Positions 8,280 to 17,197 are shown, counted from the stretch's first letter. The stretch is DNA of 64,000 bases from Paenalcaligenes suwonensis (GCF_011290505.1 NZ_JAANPV010000004.1:1-64000); one strand, 5' to 3'. Notes: generated by a model not told the origin, from the sequence alone. A program made the numbers and translations.

Positions 8280-9115
8280 CCTTCCTTACGATGCAGTTTA
8301 GGATTCAATGCGTCATTCAACCCTTCGCCCACCAGATTCACAGCCAGTACGGTCATGAAAATGGCCAACCCAGGGAACAAACACATCCACCACGCCAAAC
8401 GCAGCAACGAACGTGAGGCACCTACCATGTACCCCCAACTCATTAAGTTAGGATCACCTAGCCCTAAAAAGCTCAACGCACTTTCTAGCAAAATGGCATT
8501 AGCTACCATCAACGAAGCCATCACAATCAACGGTGATAAACAGTTAGGCAGAATTTCCACCAACACAATGCGAAGCTTAGTAAGCCCCTGCACCAATGCA
8601 GCCTCTACAAACTCGCTGGTTTTCAAGCGCATAAACTCTGCTCGCACTAAACGAGCAATAGGCGGCCAACTGACTAGCCCCACCGCCGCCACAACGGACC
8701 ACAAGGAAGGCTGAAATATCGCCACAAATAAAATAGCCAAAAAGAAACTGGGAATGGTTTGGAAGATTTCCGTCAGACGCATTAATGCTTCGTCCGTACG
8801 TCCACCAAAAAAGCCTGCTGGTACCCCCACCAATAAACCTATAGTGACGGCAACGAGGGTAGCAGCCCCGCCTACCAGTAATGACGCACGCGCCCCATGT
8901 GCAATACCCGAAGCAATATTGCGGCCCATGGAGTCAGTACCTAACCAATAGCCGGGCTCTTCAAATGGCTTCAAAAAGGGCGCAGCATCAGCGTCCCACG
9001 GATTGCCGGGGAATAACAGCGGAGCAAATACCGCCACAAAAATCACCAATGCCAAGACCAGCAAACCAATGACTGCCCCGCTGTTCTTCGTAAAACGTGT
9101 CCATAATCCACGCAT
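8276..9115 (-). CDS. Dipeptide-type ABC transporter permease (DppC-like)
   Basis: A 279-residue inner-membrane permease with an N-terminal membrane helix (GAVIGLLVLALVIFVAVFAP), the GTDSMGRNIASGIAHGAR block typical of DppC/OppC, about six hydrophobic helices and the cytoplasmic coupling loop (EAALVQGLTKLRIVLVEILP). It pairs with the DppB-like subunit encoded just upstream; the stop of that gene and this start overlap in TGATG. Together they form the channel of an importer for a peptide-like or amine substrate. Confidence 0.94.
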   Translation of the reverse strand: MRGLWTRFTKNSGAVIGLLVLALVIFVAVFAPLLFPGNPWDADAAPFLKPFEEPGYWLGTDSMGRNIASGIAHGARASLLVGGAATLVAVTIGLLVGVPAGFFGGRTDEALMRLTEIFQTIPSFFLAILFVAIFQPSLWSVVAAVGLVSWPPIARLVRAEFMRLKTSEFVEAALVQGLTKLRIVLVEILPNCLSPLIVMASLMVANAILLESALSFLGLGDPNLMSWGYMVGASRSLLRLAWWMCLFPGLAIFMTVLAVNLVGEGLNDALNPKLHRKEG

Positions 9116-10089
9116 CAGACACCTCGCATCCGTGGATCAACCACGACATACAGCAAATCAGTCAGCAAATTCAGCACTACCACCACTACCGAGGTGCAAA
9201 AGAACACACCCAGTAAAATTTGATAATCGCGCTGCATCAGTGCATCAAAGGCCAAGCGTCCTACACCCGGCCACGCAAACACAGTCTCCACCAGTACCGA
9301 ACCACCTATAAGCTGACCAGCTTGCAAGCCTGCCAAGGTAATCACCGGCAATACGGCATTACGCAGTTGATGCACCCACACTACTCGTGACGACGACAAC
9401 CCTTTGGCCCACGCTGTTTTCACATAGTCGGCCATTTGCACTTCATTCATAGAGGCTCGTGTCATTCGGGTGTACAACGCCACGTTAAAGGCCCCTAAGG
9501 TCACAATAGGTAGGAAAGCATGGTGTGCAATATCTAACCAGCGCGACATGCCCGTTAAGGTAGAACCCATTTTTTCAAAGCCAAACGGCGGGAACCACGG
9601 CACATAGACAGAAAAGATCAGCACCAACATTAGCCCTACCCAGAAAATAGGTGTGGCATAAAACGCCAGCGATGCAGCCGTAATCGCTGAATCTTTCCAT
9701 GTACCTCTGTACCGACTGGCCAGTACTCCTAACAACACACCTACTATCAACGACAGTGCAAAAGCGGGTAAGGCTAAAACCAATGTGGCAGGTAAACGGT
9801 CGGCGATCAAATCCCATACCGGCTGCTGTTGCCTATAACTAAAGCCCAAGTCGAAACTTGCCATGGACTTCAAATAGCTACCCAATTGCACTATCAACGG
9901 TTGATCTAAATTGAATTCCTTGCGCAGCTGATCCAGAAATTGCTGATCCGAGGCTCCAGCCTCACCGGCCAACACACTGACCGGGTCGCCTGGAGCCATA
10001 CGTACTAAGGAGAAATTAATCACCAGTACCGCCACCAACACCATCAAGGATTTCAGCAGAACAGGAATAGCTGCCAACACATACCTCAT
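9115..10089 (-). CDS. Dipeptide-type ABC transporter permease (DppB-like)
   Basis: A 324-residue inner-membrane permease with the DppB/OppB N-terminal helix and the MAPGDP motif at about 31-36. Six helices are predicted by eye, with the coupling loop VKTAWAKGLSSSRVVWVHQLRNA and the VETVFAWPGVGRLAF block. It follows the binding-protein gene by 12 bases and overlaps the DppC-like gene by one base. The substrate is not evident from the permease. Confidence 0.94.
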   Translation of the reverse strand: MRYVLAAIPVLLKSLMVLVAVLVINFSLVRMAPGDPVSVLAGEAGASDQQFLDQLRKEFNLDQPLIVQLGSYLKSMASFDLGFSYRQQQPVWDLIADRLPATLVLALPAFALSLIVGVLLGVLASRYRGTWKDSAITAASLAFYATPIFWVGLMLVLIFSVYVPWFPPFGFEKMGSTLTGMSRWLDIAHHAFLPIVTLGAFNVALYTRMTRASMNEVQMADYVKTAWAKGLSSSRVVWVHQLRNAVLPVITLAGLQAGQLIGGSVLVETVFAWPGVGRLAFDALMQRDYQILLGVFFCTSVVVVVLNLLTDLLYVVVDPRMRGV

Positions 10090-10101
10090 GGCGTGCTCCT
10101 G

Positions 10102-11679
10102 TTAGGGTTCCAAATAGGTGGTTGCAAAGTTTTCTGCTACACCAATGGCCGAGGTAGTCACATTTTTCACTTTGCTAGAAGTAATAGTGGGGAAAGACAG
10201 CTCTACCAACCAAATGGATGGGGAATCTTCCATCAACAATGCGGTAGCTTGTTCGTAAAGCTCCTTACGCTTAGCCTGATCGTTTTCTACAGCAGCGGCA
10301 GTGAATAAGCGATCAACCTCGGGGTTGGAATAACCCGACGCATTGCTGCCATAAATACCCTGACGGATGTTATTGCTTAGGTAAGTACGATCTACGCCTA
10401 GCGCTGGATCAGAATACTGATACAAATACACCACCACCATTTCAAAATCCCAGTCGGCGTATCGACGTGCCCAATTGCCGGCATCAGTACTTTCCAGCAC
10501 TACCTCAATACCTACTTTGGACAACGAGTTTTTGATGTACTCAGAGACCTTGTTCCAGGTATCACCATACGGCAGGCCCAGCAGTTTTACCGTTGCACGC
10601 TTGCCATTGGCATCTGGCTTCAGCCCCATTTCATCCAACAGCGCAATGGCCTTATCCGGGTTGAACTCATAGCCTGGCACTTGGTTATCGTGATACTTAG
10701 TGACCGACGAAATAGGGCCGGTTGCGGGTCTGGCCGCACCAAAGAAAATACGCTTAGCGATAAAGTCTTTATCAATGGCGTACTGCATGGCTTGGCGGAA
10801 ACGTTTATCTGCCAATGGGCCATCACGATGATTCAGCTCAATAAACGCTTGTGGGCCAGCAAACTCATAGCCTTGATGTGTAATATCCAACTCTGGATTA
10901 CCTTGCAACTGAGGCAAGAAGGCGAAATCGATGTCACCAAAACTTGCGACTTGTACAGAACCGTTTTCTAGTGCCAGCAAGCGTGATGCGGCATCGGGAA
11001 TGACTTGGAAATAAATGCTATCTAGGTACGGCAAACCCTCTTGCCAATACTGCTCATTACGCACCACCTGCACATAGCGCCCACGCTGCCATTCTTTGAA
11101 TTTGAAAGGCCCAGTACCAATAGGAGTCTGGTTCGCAGGGTTGTTGCGATAGTCTGTGCCTTTGTACAAGTGTGCAGGCATCATGGGCGCACTGGACACT
11201 TCCAGGGTGTTAATAAACGGCGCAAAAGGCTCTTTTAACGTAATGACTACCGTATGCTCATCAGGCAGATCAATCTTATCTACGCGAGATAAGCTGGCTC
11301 TAGCCCTGGAATGCGTCTCGGCCAACATGTCTTGCAACGAGAAGCGGACATCCTCAGAGGTAAAAGGTTTGCCATCGTGCCATGTCACCCCTTCCTGCAG
11401 GTTAAAGGTATAGGTCAAACCATCAGGACTCACTGCCCATGACTTCGCCAAACCGGGTTGTGGGTTCAACTCAAAATCGTAGGTCAGCAGCCCTTCGTAA
11501 ATTTTTCCTGCGGCAATCTGTGTAGGGGTTTGTTGATTCAAGGCATAAATCAGCGTGGGTGGCTCTGGGTTCAAGATTACGTTAATAGACCCGCCAGTGG
11601 GTTGCGCCACACTGTGTCCTGCAACCAATAATGCAGCGCCTCCCAATGCGCTTTTCCACCATGTCATTGTGCTCTTCAT
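10102..11679 (-). CDS. Periplasmic substrate-binding protein, family 5 (peptide/nickel type)
   Basis: A 525-residue family 5 solute-binding protein. An N-terminal signal peptide (basic residues, then SALGGAALLVAGHSVAQ) probably directs export. The mature part shows the family's IYEGLLTYD, AKSWAVSPDGLTYTFNLQEGVTWHDGKPFTSEDV and YAIDKDFIAKRIFFG landmarks. The start is supported by AAGGAGC eight bases upstream of the ATG. It is the first gene of the importer set and lies 90 bases downstream of the aminotransferase-like gene. The family binds peptides, metals, opines, glutathione and other amino compounds, so the ligand must be tested. Confidence 0.94.
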   Translation of the reverse strand: MKSTMTWWKSALGGAALLVAGHSVAQPTGGSINVILNPEPPTLIYALNQQTPTQIAAGKIYEGLLTYDFELNPQPGLAKSWAVSPDGLTYTFNLQEGVTWHDGKPFTSEDVRFSLQDMLAETHSRARASLSRVDKIDLPDEHTVVITLKEPFAPFINTLEVSSAPMMPAHLYKGTDYRNNPANQTPIGTGPFKFKEWQRGRYVQVVRNEQYWQEGLPYLDSIYFQVIPDAASRLLALENGSVQVASFGDIDFAFLPQLQGNPELDITHQGYEFAGPQAFIELNHRDGPLADKRFRQAMQYAIDKDFIAKRIFFGAARPATGPISSVTKYHDNQVPGYEFNPDKAIALLDEMGLKPDANGKRATVKLLGLPYGDTWNKVSEYIKNSLSKVGIEVVLESTDAGNWARRYADWDFEMVVVYLYQYSDPALGVDRTYLSNNIRQGIYGSNASGYSNPEVDRLFTAAAVENDQAKRKELYEQATALLMEDSPSIWLVELSFPTITSSKVKNVTTSAIGVAENFATTYLEP

Positions 11680-11769
11680 TGTCTGCTCCTTATCGTTGTA
11701 TAGGGACGCCTGCTCTCGTTGGCAGTGCGTTTTCCACGGGATGTGCCCCCCGTTTTATTAGGCGTTTGA

Positions 11770-13029
11770 TTACGCCTTCACGCCTTGCAATTGCTGTTGC
11801 AACACCTCCATAAAGTGGGCCACATGCTCTTTGCAAAAAACCAATGGCGGGCGTATTTTCAGGGCCTGATTACTTTGCCCGCAGGTGCCTACCAAGATGC
11901 CCTCTTGGCGTAACCCATTTACCAGCAACACAGCCAGTTCTGATGCCGTATGTAGCTTGTTATCTTGCAACGCAATTGACCAGTACAGCCCGCCCCCACG
12001 CACGGCCTGCACCTCTTCGTGTTCGGAGACTAAGGCATGTAATTGCTGGCCCAAATAATCGCCTACCTCTTGTACATGCTCGGTAGCATTTAAGGTGTGT
12101 AGCTCTTGCAAAACGGCCAACCCTACGGCTGCCGACACAGTGTTTCCACCAAAGGTGTTGAAGTAGCGGCAACGTAGCCCAAAGTCGTGTAGCCATTGCT
12201 CACGCACCACTACGGCACCAATAGGATGGCCATTGCCCATGGGTTTACCTAAGGTGACCATGTCGGGGATCACATCATCTTGTTGAAATGCCCACCAGTT
12301 TCCGCCCACGCGTGCAAAGCCACCTTGCACCTCATCAGCAATAAACAACCCACCGTGCTTACGCACGGCTTGTGCTGCTGCTGCCAATACCCCCTGACTA
12401 GGAATGTACAAACCATCGCTGGCAAATACGGTATCCACCATCAACGCACACACCGGAAAACCTTTGGCTGCCAAGCGCTGTGCCGCTTCGTCCACGTGCG
12501 CCGCAAAACTTGCCGCAATCTCAGCAGGAGTACCGCTCAAGCACGTTGGTGCGGGAACAACCTCAACATGCTCTGCCACAGGGCGTAGTGATGGCGACAT
12601 ATCAGCCAACTCACTGGTCACACCGTGGTAGGCATTTTGTGTCACGATCACACCGCGACGCCCCGTCACCTCATGGGCAATACGCAAAGCCAAGTCGTTG
12701 GCCTCGCTACCTGTGCATGTAAAGACAGCCCGATTTAACTCACTGGGAAACAACGCCAACAATTGTTCGGCGTACGCCACGACGTTTTCATGCAGATAGC
12801 GAGTATGGGTATTCAAGATGCTGGCCTGCTTTGTCATGGCTTGCACTACAACAGGATTGGCATGCCCAACCACTGGAACGTTGTTGTACATATCCAAGTA
12901 CTTTTTGCCATCGTTATCTTCTAGCCACACACCTTCGCCACGTACCAAATGCACGGGCTCTTCATAAAACAGACGGTAGGCTGTACCCAGTACTTTTCGT
13001 CTTTCTAACAAAGAAGTATCGCTAGTCAT
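11770..13029 (-). CDS. Class III PLP enzyme of the amine phospho-lyase type (ethanolamine-phosphate / phosphohydroxylysine phospho-lyase-like)
   Basis: A 419-residue class III (fold type I) PLP enzyme. The PLP lysine is Lys262 in GKPMGNGHP and the ring-binding Asp232 is in ADEVQGG. The GKPMGNGHP, RYLHENVVAYA, SGSEANDLALR-like and YFNTFGGNTVSAAVG wording is that of the phospho-lyase branch (human ETNPPL and PHYKPL) rather than of ordinary transaminases. Those enzymes eliminate phosphate and ammonia from O-phosphoethanolamine or 5-phosphohydroxylysine, giving an aldehyde. The upstream kinase gene overlaps this start by 4 bases, which fits a kinase-then-lyase pathway. The branch assignment is from motif memory; plain aminotransferase activity cannot be excluded. 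Confidence 0.85.
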   Translation of the reverse strand: MTSDTSLLERRKVLGTAYRLFYEEPVHLVRGEGVWLEDNDGKKYLDMYNNVPVVGHANPVVVQAMTKQASILNTHTRYLHENVVAYAEQLLALFPSELNRAVFTCTGSEANDLALRIAHEVTGRRGVIVTQNAYHGVTSELADMSPSLRPVAEHVEVVPAPTCLSGTPAEIAASFAAHVDEAAQRLAAKGFPVCALMVDTVFASDGLYIPSQGVLAAAAQAVRKHGGLFIADEVQGGFARVGGNWWAFQQDDVIPDMVTLGKPMGNGHPIGAVVVREQWLHDFGLRCRYFNTFGGNTVSAAVGLAVLQELHTLNATEHVQEVGDYLGQQLHALVSEHEEVQAVRGGGLYWSIALQDNKLHTASELAVLLVNGLRQEGILVGTCGQSNQALKIRPPLVFCKEHVAHFMEVLQQQLQGVKA

Positions 13030-14084
13030 CTCACTTTATCTCCTGCTCTGGATACTTTCCAGAACGTCATTAACTGTTTGAATAACCTTTCTGCCTCGGC
13101 TCTGCTGCGAAGAATATAGGTGCTGTTGGCAGGAAACTGGTCTGCACGCCACGAGGTAATAACAATGCGCTGCACCAGCCTGGCTAATACCAAATCCAAC
13201 ACTGTCGCCTGCTCTGGCTCGCTTAACTCCAGTACCTCACTGTAACCAGCCAACATGGCATCTAATACCGCTAATGGATCTGTGCCACGGCTCATTTGAT
13301 AGGAGGCTGTCACTGCCAATTCAGCAATACGTGGTGCATACACCATGTCCCCAAAATCCAGCACTCCCACCACACGTTTTCCTGCGTCGCAGCTCAACAT
13401 GTTGCTGGGTGATAAATCGTTATGAATCACCTGTTGGGGCAAGCTTTTCAAAATAGGCTGTATGGTCTGCTCGAATTGCTGCATAAAACACTGCACCAAA
13501 TCATGTAGCTCTTGTTGCTGAATCACCGGCAACATAGGCTTAAGCAAATGCAACTGCGCCACATCCCATAAAAATGGCCTATGTGCCCCCGCATGCTCAA
13601 ACGATTGCATCGCTTTCGTTACCTGTGCTGCCGCTTTGCCAATGTCGCGCCATACGGCAGGTTCTGCCTGCAGTGCGCTACCAGGAAAGCCTTCTAAGTA
13701 GCTATAGGCTCGTACTCGTACAGGCCCATCTGGCATAACAACGTCTATCCAATCTTGTATCGCACGGGAAGACGGAATATGCACAGGTACTTCACGCTCT
13801 ATTCCCGATGTTGCCAAATGCTTTAGCACGGCCACCTGCATCGCTGTTTCTTCTGCACTTTCCGCGTGGTTGATGAACTTCAAGGTCAAACAATCGCCAT
13901 TGGCACTGCGCACCATGAAATTTCTATCGCGCTCACCACTTAGGGCTTTGATGTCTTCAGCCTCGTCAAAATAGCTCCGCATCACACATCGTGCGTCATC
14001 CACACTCACCTGCGGGGGCGACGTGGTCAGCAACGCATTGGTCATCACAAACGCCGAATTCTGAGGCGGCACAAAAGTGGTCAT
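13026..14084 (-). CDS. APH-fold small-molecule kinase (hydroxylysine kinase-like)
   Basis: About 352 residues from the ATG at 14084. The frame runs on to a GTG at 14141, but that stretch overlaps a palindromic operator and adds an unconserved leader, so the shorter form is preferred. No start has a strong ribosome-binding site. Kinase landmarks are a nucleotide-anchoring lysine (TLKF, about Lys69), the catalytic loop V-I-H-N-D-L-S-P-S-N (His221, Asp223, Asn228) and the metal-binding D-F-G-D (Asp243). Aminoglycoside-phosphotransferase-fold kinases act on choline, homoserine, hydroxylysine and similar alcohols. Coupling to a phospho-lyase-type gene suggests it phosphorylates a hydroxyl beta to an amine. 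It is the first gene of the eight-gene operon. Confidence 0.85.
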   Translation of the reverse strand: MTTFVPPQNSAFVMTNALLTTSPPQVSVDDARCVMRSYFDEAEDIKALSGERDRNFMVRSANGDCLTLKFINHAESAEETAMQVAVLKHLATSGIEREVPVHIPSSRAIQDWIDVVMPDGPVRVRAYSYLEGFPGSALQAEPAVWRDIGKAAAQVTKAMQSFEHAGAHRPFLWDVAQLHLLKPMLPVIQQQELHDLVQCFMQQFEQTIQPILKSLPQQVIHNDLSPSNMLSCDAGKRVVGVLDFGDMVYAPRIAELAVTASYQMSRGTDPLAVLDAMLAGYSEVLELSEPEQATVLDLVLARLVQRIVITSWRADQFPANSTYILRSRAEAERLFKQLMTFWKVSRAGDKVR

Positions 14085-14111
14085 AGCATCCACACAAAGA
14101 ATGATTATTTT

Positions 14112-14128
14112 TGATGCATGATACATCA
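14112..14128. promoter_or_regulatory. Candidate GntR operator, proximal copy
   Basis: The inverted repeat TGATG-N7-CATCA lies just upstream of the kinase start and inside its longer alternative frame. It shares the TGATGCAT core with the second copy at 14202-14211. A site here could block the operon promoter. Binding by the divergent GntR protein is inferred from position. Confidence 0.6.
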
Positions 14129-14201
14129 TAATTTTTTTCACTCTTAATGATCGTTAACCCTATTGGGGTTGAACCCAGCAAAAACCCCTTAAAATGATTT
14201 A

Positions 14202-14211
14202 TGATGCATCA
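14202..14211. promoter_or_regulatory. Candidate GntR operator, distal copy
   Basis: A perfect 10-bp palindrome, TGATGCATCA, in the 202-base gap between the divergent kinase and GntR starts. It lies about 86 bases from the other copy (centre to centre), a distance that could allow looping or separate control of the two promoters. Confidence 0.6.
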
Positions 14212-14286
14212 ACTTAGAAAAACACTGAGCTACAGATACGGTATCCTGTGCCATATTTGTGTTGATCATTTGCCCTTGAGCTGCCC

Positions 14287-14970
14287 ATGTCGCCTCCAGC
14301 CCTTACTACTCCTACGTTTAGCGCCGTCAAACATGAAAGCATGGGAAGTCAGGTGTACCTGATACTGTCTCTTGCGTTAATAGAAGGCAGGCTCAAACCT
14401 GGTGAGCGCCTACGTATACGCGAACTAGCAGAAGAAATGGGCACCAGTGTGACCCCGGTACGTGATGCCATATTGCGCCTGGTACAGGATGGTGCGCTGA
14501 TCATGCGTAGCGCTCGTGACATTCGAGTAAAGCAAATATCTTTAGCCGAATACTTAGAAATTCGCGATATACGTCTAGAACTTGAAGGTATGGCGGCCGC
14601 ACGCGCTGCCGAAAAAGCCACCCCTGCTGACGTAGAAAGACTAGAACGCTTAATTACTGAAAACGAAGATGCCATCAAACGTGATGAACTCATTACAGCT
14701 ACAGGACTAAACCAACGCTTTCACTTTGAGTACTGCAAAATCGCTGACATGCCTATCTTGTTAGAAATTTTGCGACGCCTGTGGCTAAAAATGGGCCCAC
14801 TTATTGCCGAAGTCTACAGTGATGGGGGGCGTGACATGATTGATGGACACTATGCGTTGATTGAAGCCATGCGTAATAAAGATGGGCAAGCCGCTCGCAT
14901 TGCTGTGCAAACCGATATTTTATCGGGCGGACAAGCGATTCTTGAATTAAAACGGCGCCAAGAACCCTAA
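14287..14970 (+). CDS. GntR-family regulator, FCD subfamily
   Basis: 227 residues. The N-terminal winged helix has LRIRELAEEMGTSVTPVRDAILRLVQDGAL, and the all-helical FCD effector domain follows, with its acidic and histidine metal-site residues (EIRDIRLELEG, FHFEYCKIADMP, DGHYALIEAM). FCD regulators sense carboxylate-type metabolites. It is divergent from the eight-gene minus-strand operon and is flanked by TGATGCAT palindromes, so it is most likely the local repressor of that operon. The DyP/encapsulin pair downstream begins 161 bases later and probably has its own promoter. Confidence 0.92.
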   Translation: MSPPALTTPTFSAVKHESMGSQVYLILSLALIEGRLKPGERLRIRELAEEMGTSVTPVRDAILRLVQDGALIMRSARDIRVKQISLAEYLEIRDIRLELEGMAAARAAEKATPADVERLERLITENEDAIKRDELITATGLNQRFHFEYCKIADMPILLEILRRLWLKMGPLIAEVYSDGGRDMIDGHYALIEAMRNKDGQAARIAVQTDILSGGQAILELKRRQEP

Positions 14971-15131
14971 CCCCCACAACGTTAAACATATACAAACAGC
15001 CACAAACTCCCTACGCTGCGCGTTGGATTCACCCTGTAAATTCCTCTACAATGAATTGACAGCGGCCCTGTTTAGTACACGTGGCAGGGTCTTGGATTTA
15101 ACAGAGTTTTTCAACACCAGCGTCGGAGCTC

Positions 15132-16172
15132 ATGTCCTCTACAACCCCACAACCACAAGCTGTGGTAGCACCTATTACGCGCAGCGCCATCTATATTGTT
15201 GCCACTCTGGCTCCCAATACTGAACAGGACGACAAAGTACGCGCCTTATGCGGCAATTTGGCTGCCTTGGTTCGTTCAGTAGGCCATCGCGTATCCACAG
15301 GGCACTTATCCTGTGTCTGTGGTTTTAGCGATAGCGGTTGGGATCGCCTGTTTGGTAATCCACGCCCTGCTAACCTCCACCCTTTCCGCGAATTTCACGC
15401 GGGCGATCGCCAAGCTCCCGCTACGCCAGGCGACATCCTGTTCCATATTCGTGCCGAGCAAATGGATCTTTGCTTTGAGCTAGCTACCCAGATCATGAAC
15501 CAGTTGGGTGACGCCATTACCGTGGTAGACGAAGTACACGGCTTCCGTTATTTCGACATGCGTAGCATGGTAGGTTTTGTGGACGGTACCGAAAACCCCG
15601 TAGGCCAAGAAGCCGCCGATTTCACCCTTATTGGCAACGATGACCCCGACTTTGAAGGCGGTAGCTACGTGTTGGTGCAAAAATACCTGCACGACATGGA
15701 TGGCTGGAATCAACTGCCCGTTGAGACCCAAGAACGCATTATTGGCCGCACCAAGCTTTCAGACATCGAGCTGGATGATGCCGTGAAGCCTACGTCTTCA
15801 CACAGCTCGTTAACCACGCTGGAAGACGAAAACGGCGACGAGATTAAAATCCTGCGTGACAACATGCCCTTTGGGAAACCCGGCTCTGGCGAGTTCGGTA
15901 CCTATTTCATTGGCTATGCACGCAAGCCTGACCCCATTGAGCAAATGCTAGAAAACATGGTGATTGGTCGCCCACCGGGCAACTACGATCGCCTGCTGGA
16001 CTTCAGCCGTGCTGTTACCGGTGGCCTGTTCTTTGTACCTTCTGCTGAACTGCTGGAAGAACTAGAAACACGCACCCCAGATACCCAAGCCGACACAACG
16101 GCAGATGCCAGTGCTCCTGCGCCAGCATCCCACGACGGTTCCCTGAACATTGGTTCTCTAAAAGGACAGTAA
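15132..16172 (+). CDS. DyP-type heme peroxidase, encapsulin cargo
   Basis: A 346-residue dye-decolourising peroxidase. The signature FVDGTENP is at 149-156 with the distal acid Asp151; the likely proximal heme ligand is His224 (TSSHSS) and the distal arginine is Arg242 (LRDNMPFG). After about residue 310 comes a flexible Ala/Pro/Thr-rich linker, and the protein ends in SLNIGSLKGQ. That matches the encapsulin targeting peptide consensus (S-L-x-I-G-S-L-K-G), so the enzyme should be packed inside the shell encoded one base downstream. The start follows GGAGCT. Such complexes are linked to oxidative-stress defence. Confidence 0.96.
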   Translation: MSSTTPQPQAVVAPITRSAIYIVATLAPNTEQDDKVRALCGNLAALVRSVGHRVSTGHLSCVCGFSDSGWDRLFGNPRPANLHPFREFHAGDRQAPATPGDILFHIRAEQMDLCFELATQIMNQLGDAITVVDEVHGFRYFDMRSMVGFVDGTENPVGQEAADFTLIGNDDPDFEGGSYVLVQKYLHDMDGWNQLPVETQERIIGRTKLSDIELDDAVKPTSSHSSLTTLEDENGDEIKILRDNMPFGKPGSGEFGTYFIGYARKPDPIEQMLENMVIGRPPGNYDRLLDFSRAVTGGLFFVPSAELLEELETRTPDTQADTTADASAPAPASHDGSLNIGSLKGQ

Positions 16173-16173
16173 T

Positions 16174-16977
16174 ATGAATAACTTGCATCGTGAATTAGCC
16201 CCCATTTCCAGTGCCGCTTGGGCACAGATAGAGGAAGAAGTCGCACGCACATTCAAGCGTTCTGTGGGTGCACGCCGTGTGGTAGACCTTAAAGGCCCTG
16301 GTGGTGTAGAATTATCTAGCGTCGGTACTGGCCATTTAAGCAACCTAACCTCCCCACACAAAGGGGTGACTGCGAAGGTACGCGAAGTAAAAGCCTTGGT
16401 TGAGCTGACTGTGCCTTTCGAACTGCAACGCGACGCCATTGACGATGTAGAGCGTGGCGCTAACGACTCCGACTGGCAACCGGCTAAAGATGCCGCCACC
16501 AAACTGGCATTTGCCGAAGACCAAGCGATTTTTGATGGCTATAAAGCCGCTGGCATTACGGGGATTCGCGAAGGTTCCTCAAACACCAGCATTGCGCTGC
16601 CTAAAGACGTCACCGACTACCCCACCGCTATTGGTAAAGCCCTGCAAGCACTGCGCTTAGAAGGTGTGGATGGCCCATATTCGGTATTGCTAGGCGCTGA
16701 TGCCTATACAGCGCTGACTGAAGCCAGCGACGGCGGCTACCCCGTGATCGAGCACATCAAACGCATTATCAGCGGCGACATTATCTGGGCTCCCGCGCTA
16801 AGCGGCGGCTGCGTAGTGTCTACCCGTGGTGGCGACTTTGAACTGCATTTGGGTCAAGAACTGTCTATTGGCTACCAAAGCCATACCGACAAAGTGGTGC
16901 GCTTGTACCTGCGCGAAACACTGACTTTCTTGATGCTGACTAGCGAAGCATCGGTTTCCTTAACACTGAAACCCTAA
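16174..16977 (+). CDS. Type 1 encapsulin shell protein
   Basis: 267 residues with the HK97 phage-capsid-like fold of family 1 encapsulins. Recognisable blocks are the N-terminal NLHRELAPISSAAWAQIEEE (the helix that docks cargo tails), RRVVDLKGPGG, the VPFELQRDAIDDVERGA E-loop/spine region, AEDQAIFDGY, and the C-terminal G-Y-x-S-H-T-D-K-V-V-R-L-Y segment. Normal length, no truncation. The shell self-assembles into a nanocompartment that encloses the DyP peroxidase encoded directly upstream. The two genes are separated by one base and end in a strong terminator. Confidence 0.96.
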   Translation: MNNLHRELAPISSAAWAQIEEEVARTFKRSVGARRVVDLKGPGGVELSSVGTGHLSNLTSPHKGVTAKVREVKALVELTVPFELQRDAIDDVERGANDSDWQPAKDAATKLAFAEDQAIFDGYKAAGITGIREGSSNTSIALPKDVTDYPTAIGKALQALRLEGVDGPYSVLLGADAYTALTEASDGGYPVIEHIKRIISGDIIWAPALSGGCVVSTRGGDFELHLGQELSIGYQSHTDKVVRLYLRETLTFLMLTSEASVSLTLKP

Positions 16978-17014
16978 CTCGTTGCCACACCTGTTGCAGG
17001 TGTAGGCCACGACG

Positions 17015-17053
17015 AACAAAGGCGTAATGGGTAATCATTACGCCTTTGTTGCT
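17015..17053 (+). terminator. Rho-independent terminator after encapsulin
   Basis: A perfect 15-bp stem, AACAAAGGCGTAATG (17015-17029) with CATTACGCCTTTGTT (17036-17050), and a 6-base loop. The 3' arm is T-rich, although no long U-run follows. It closes the peroxidase-encapsulin unit. Confidence 0.8.
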
Positions 17054-17178
17054 TGCCCGTTCACCGCGTGGCAACCCACACACAACCCCATGGTTTTCGC
17101 TGTCACTACGCAGCAAATTCACCCCACTTTGTATCTGAGCCTGTACGTAACGCTTTTTTTACCGCATAATCGCACACT

Positions 17179-17197
17179 GTTATTGATAATCATTTCT
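17179..17197. promoter_or_regulatory. Fur box upstream of the FecI-like sigma factor gene
   Basis: GTTATTGATAATCATTTCT matches the 19-bp Fur consensus at 14 positions, including an unbroken TGATAATCATT core. It lies 16 bases before the sigma-factor ATG, so iron-loaded Fur would cover its promoter region. Confidence 0.8.
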
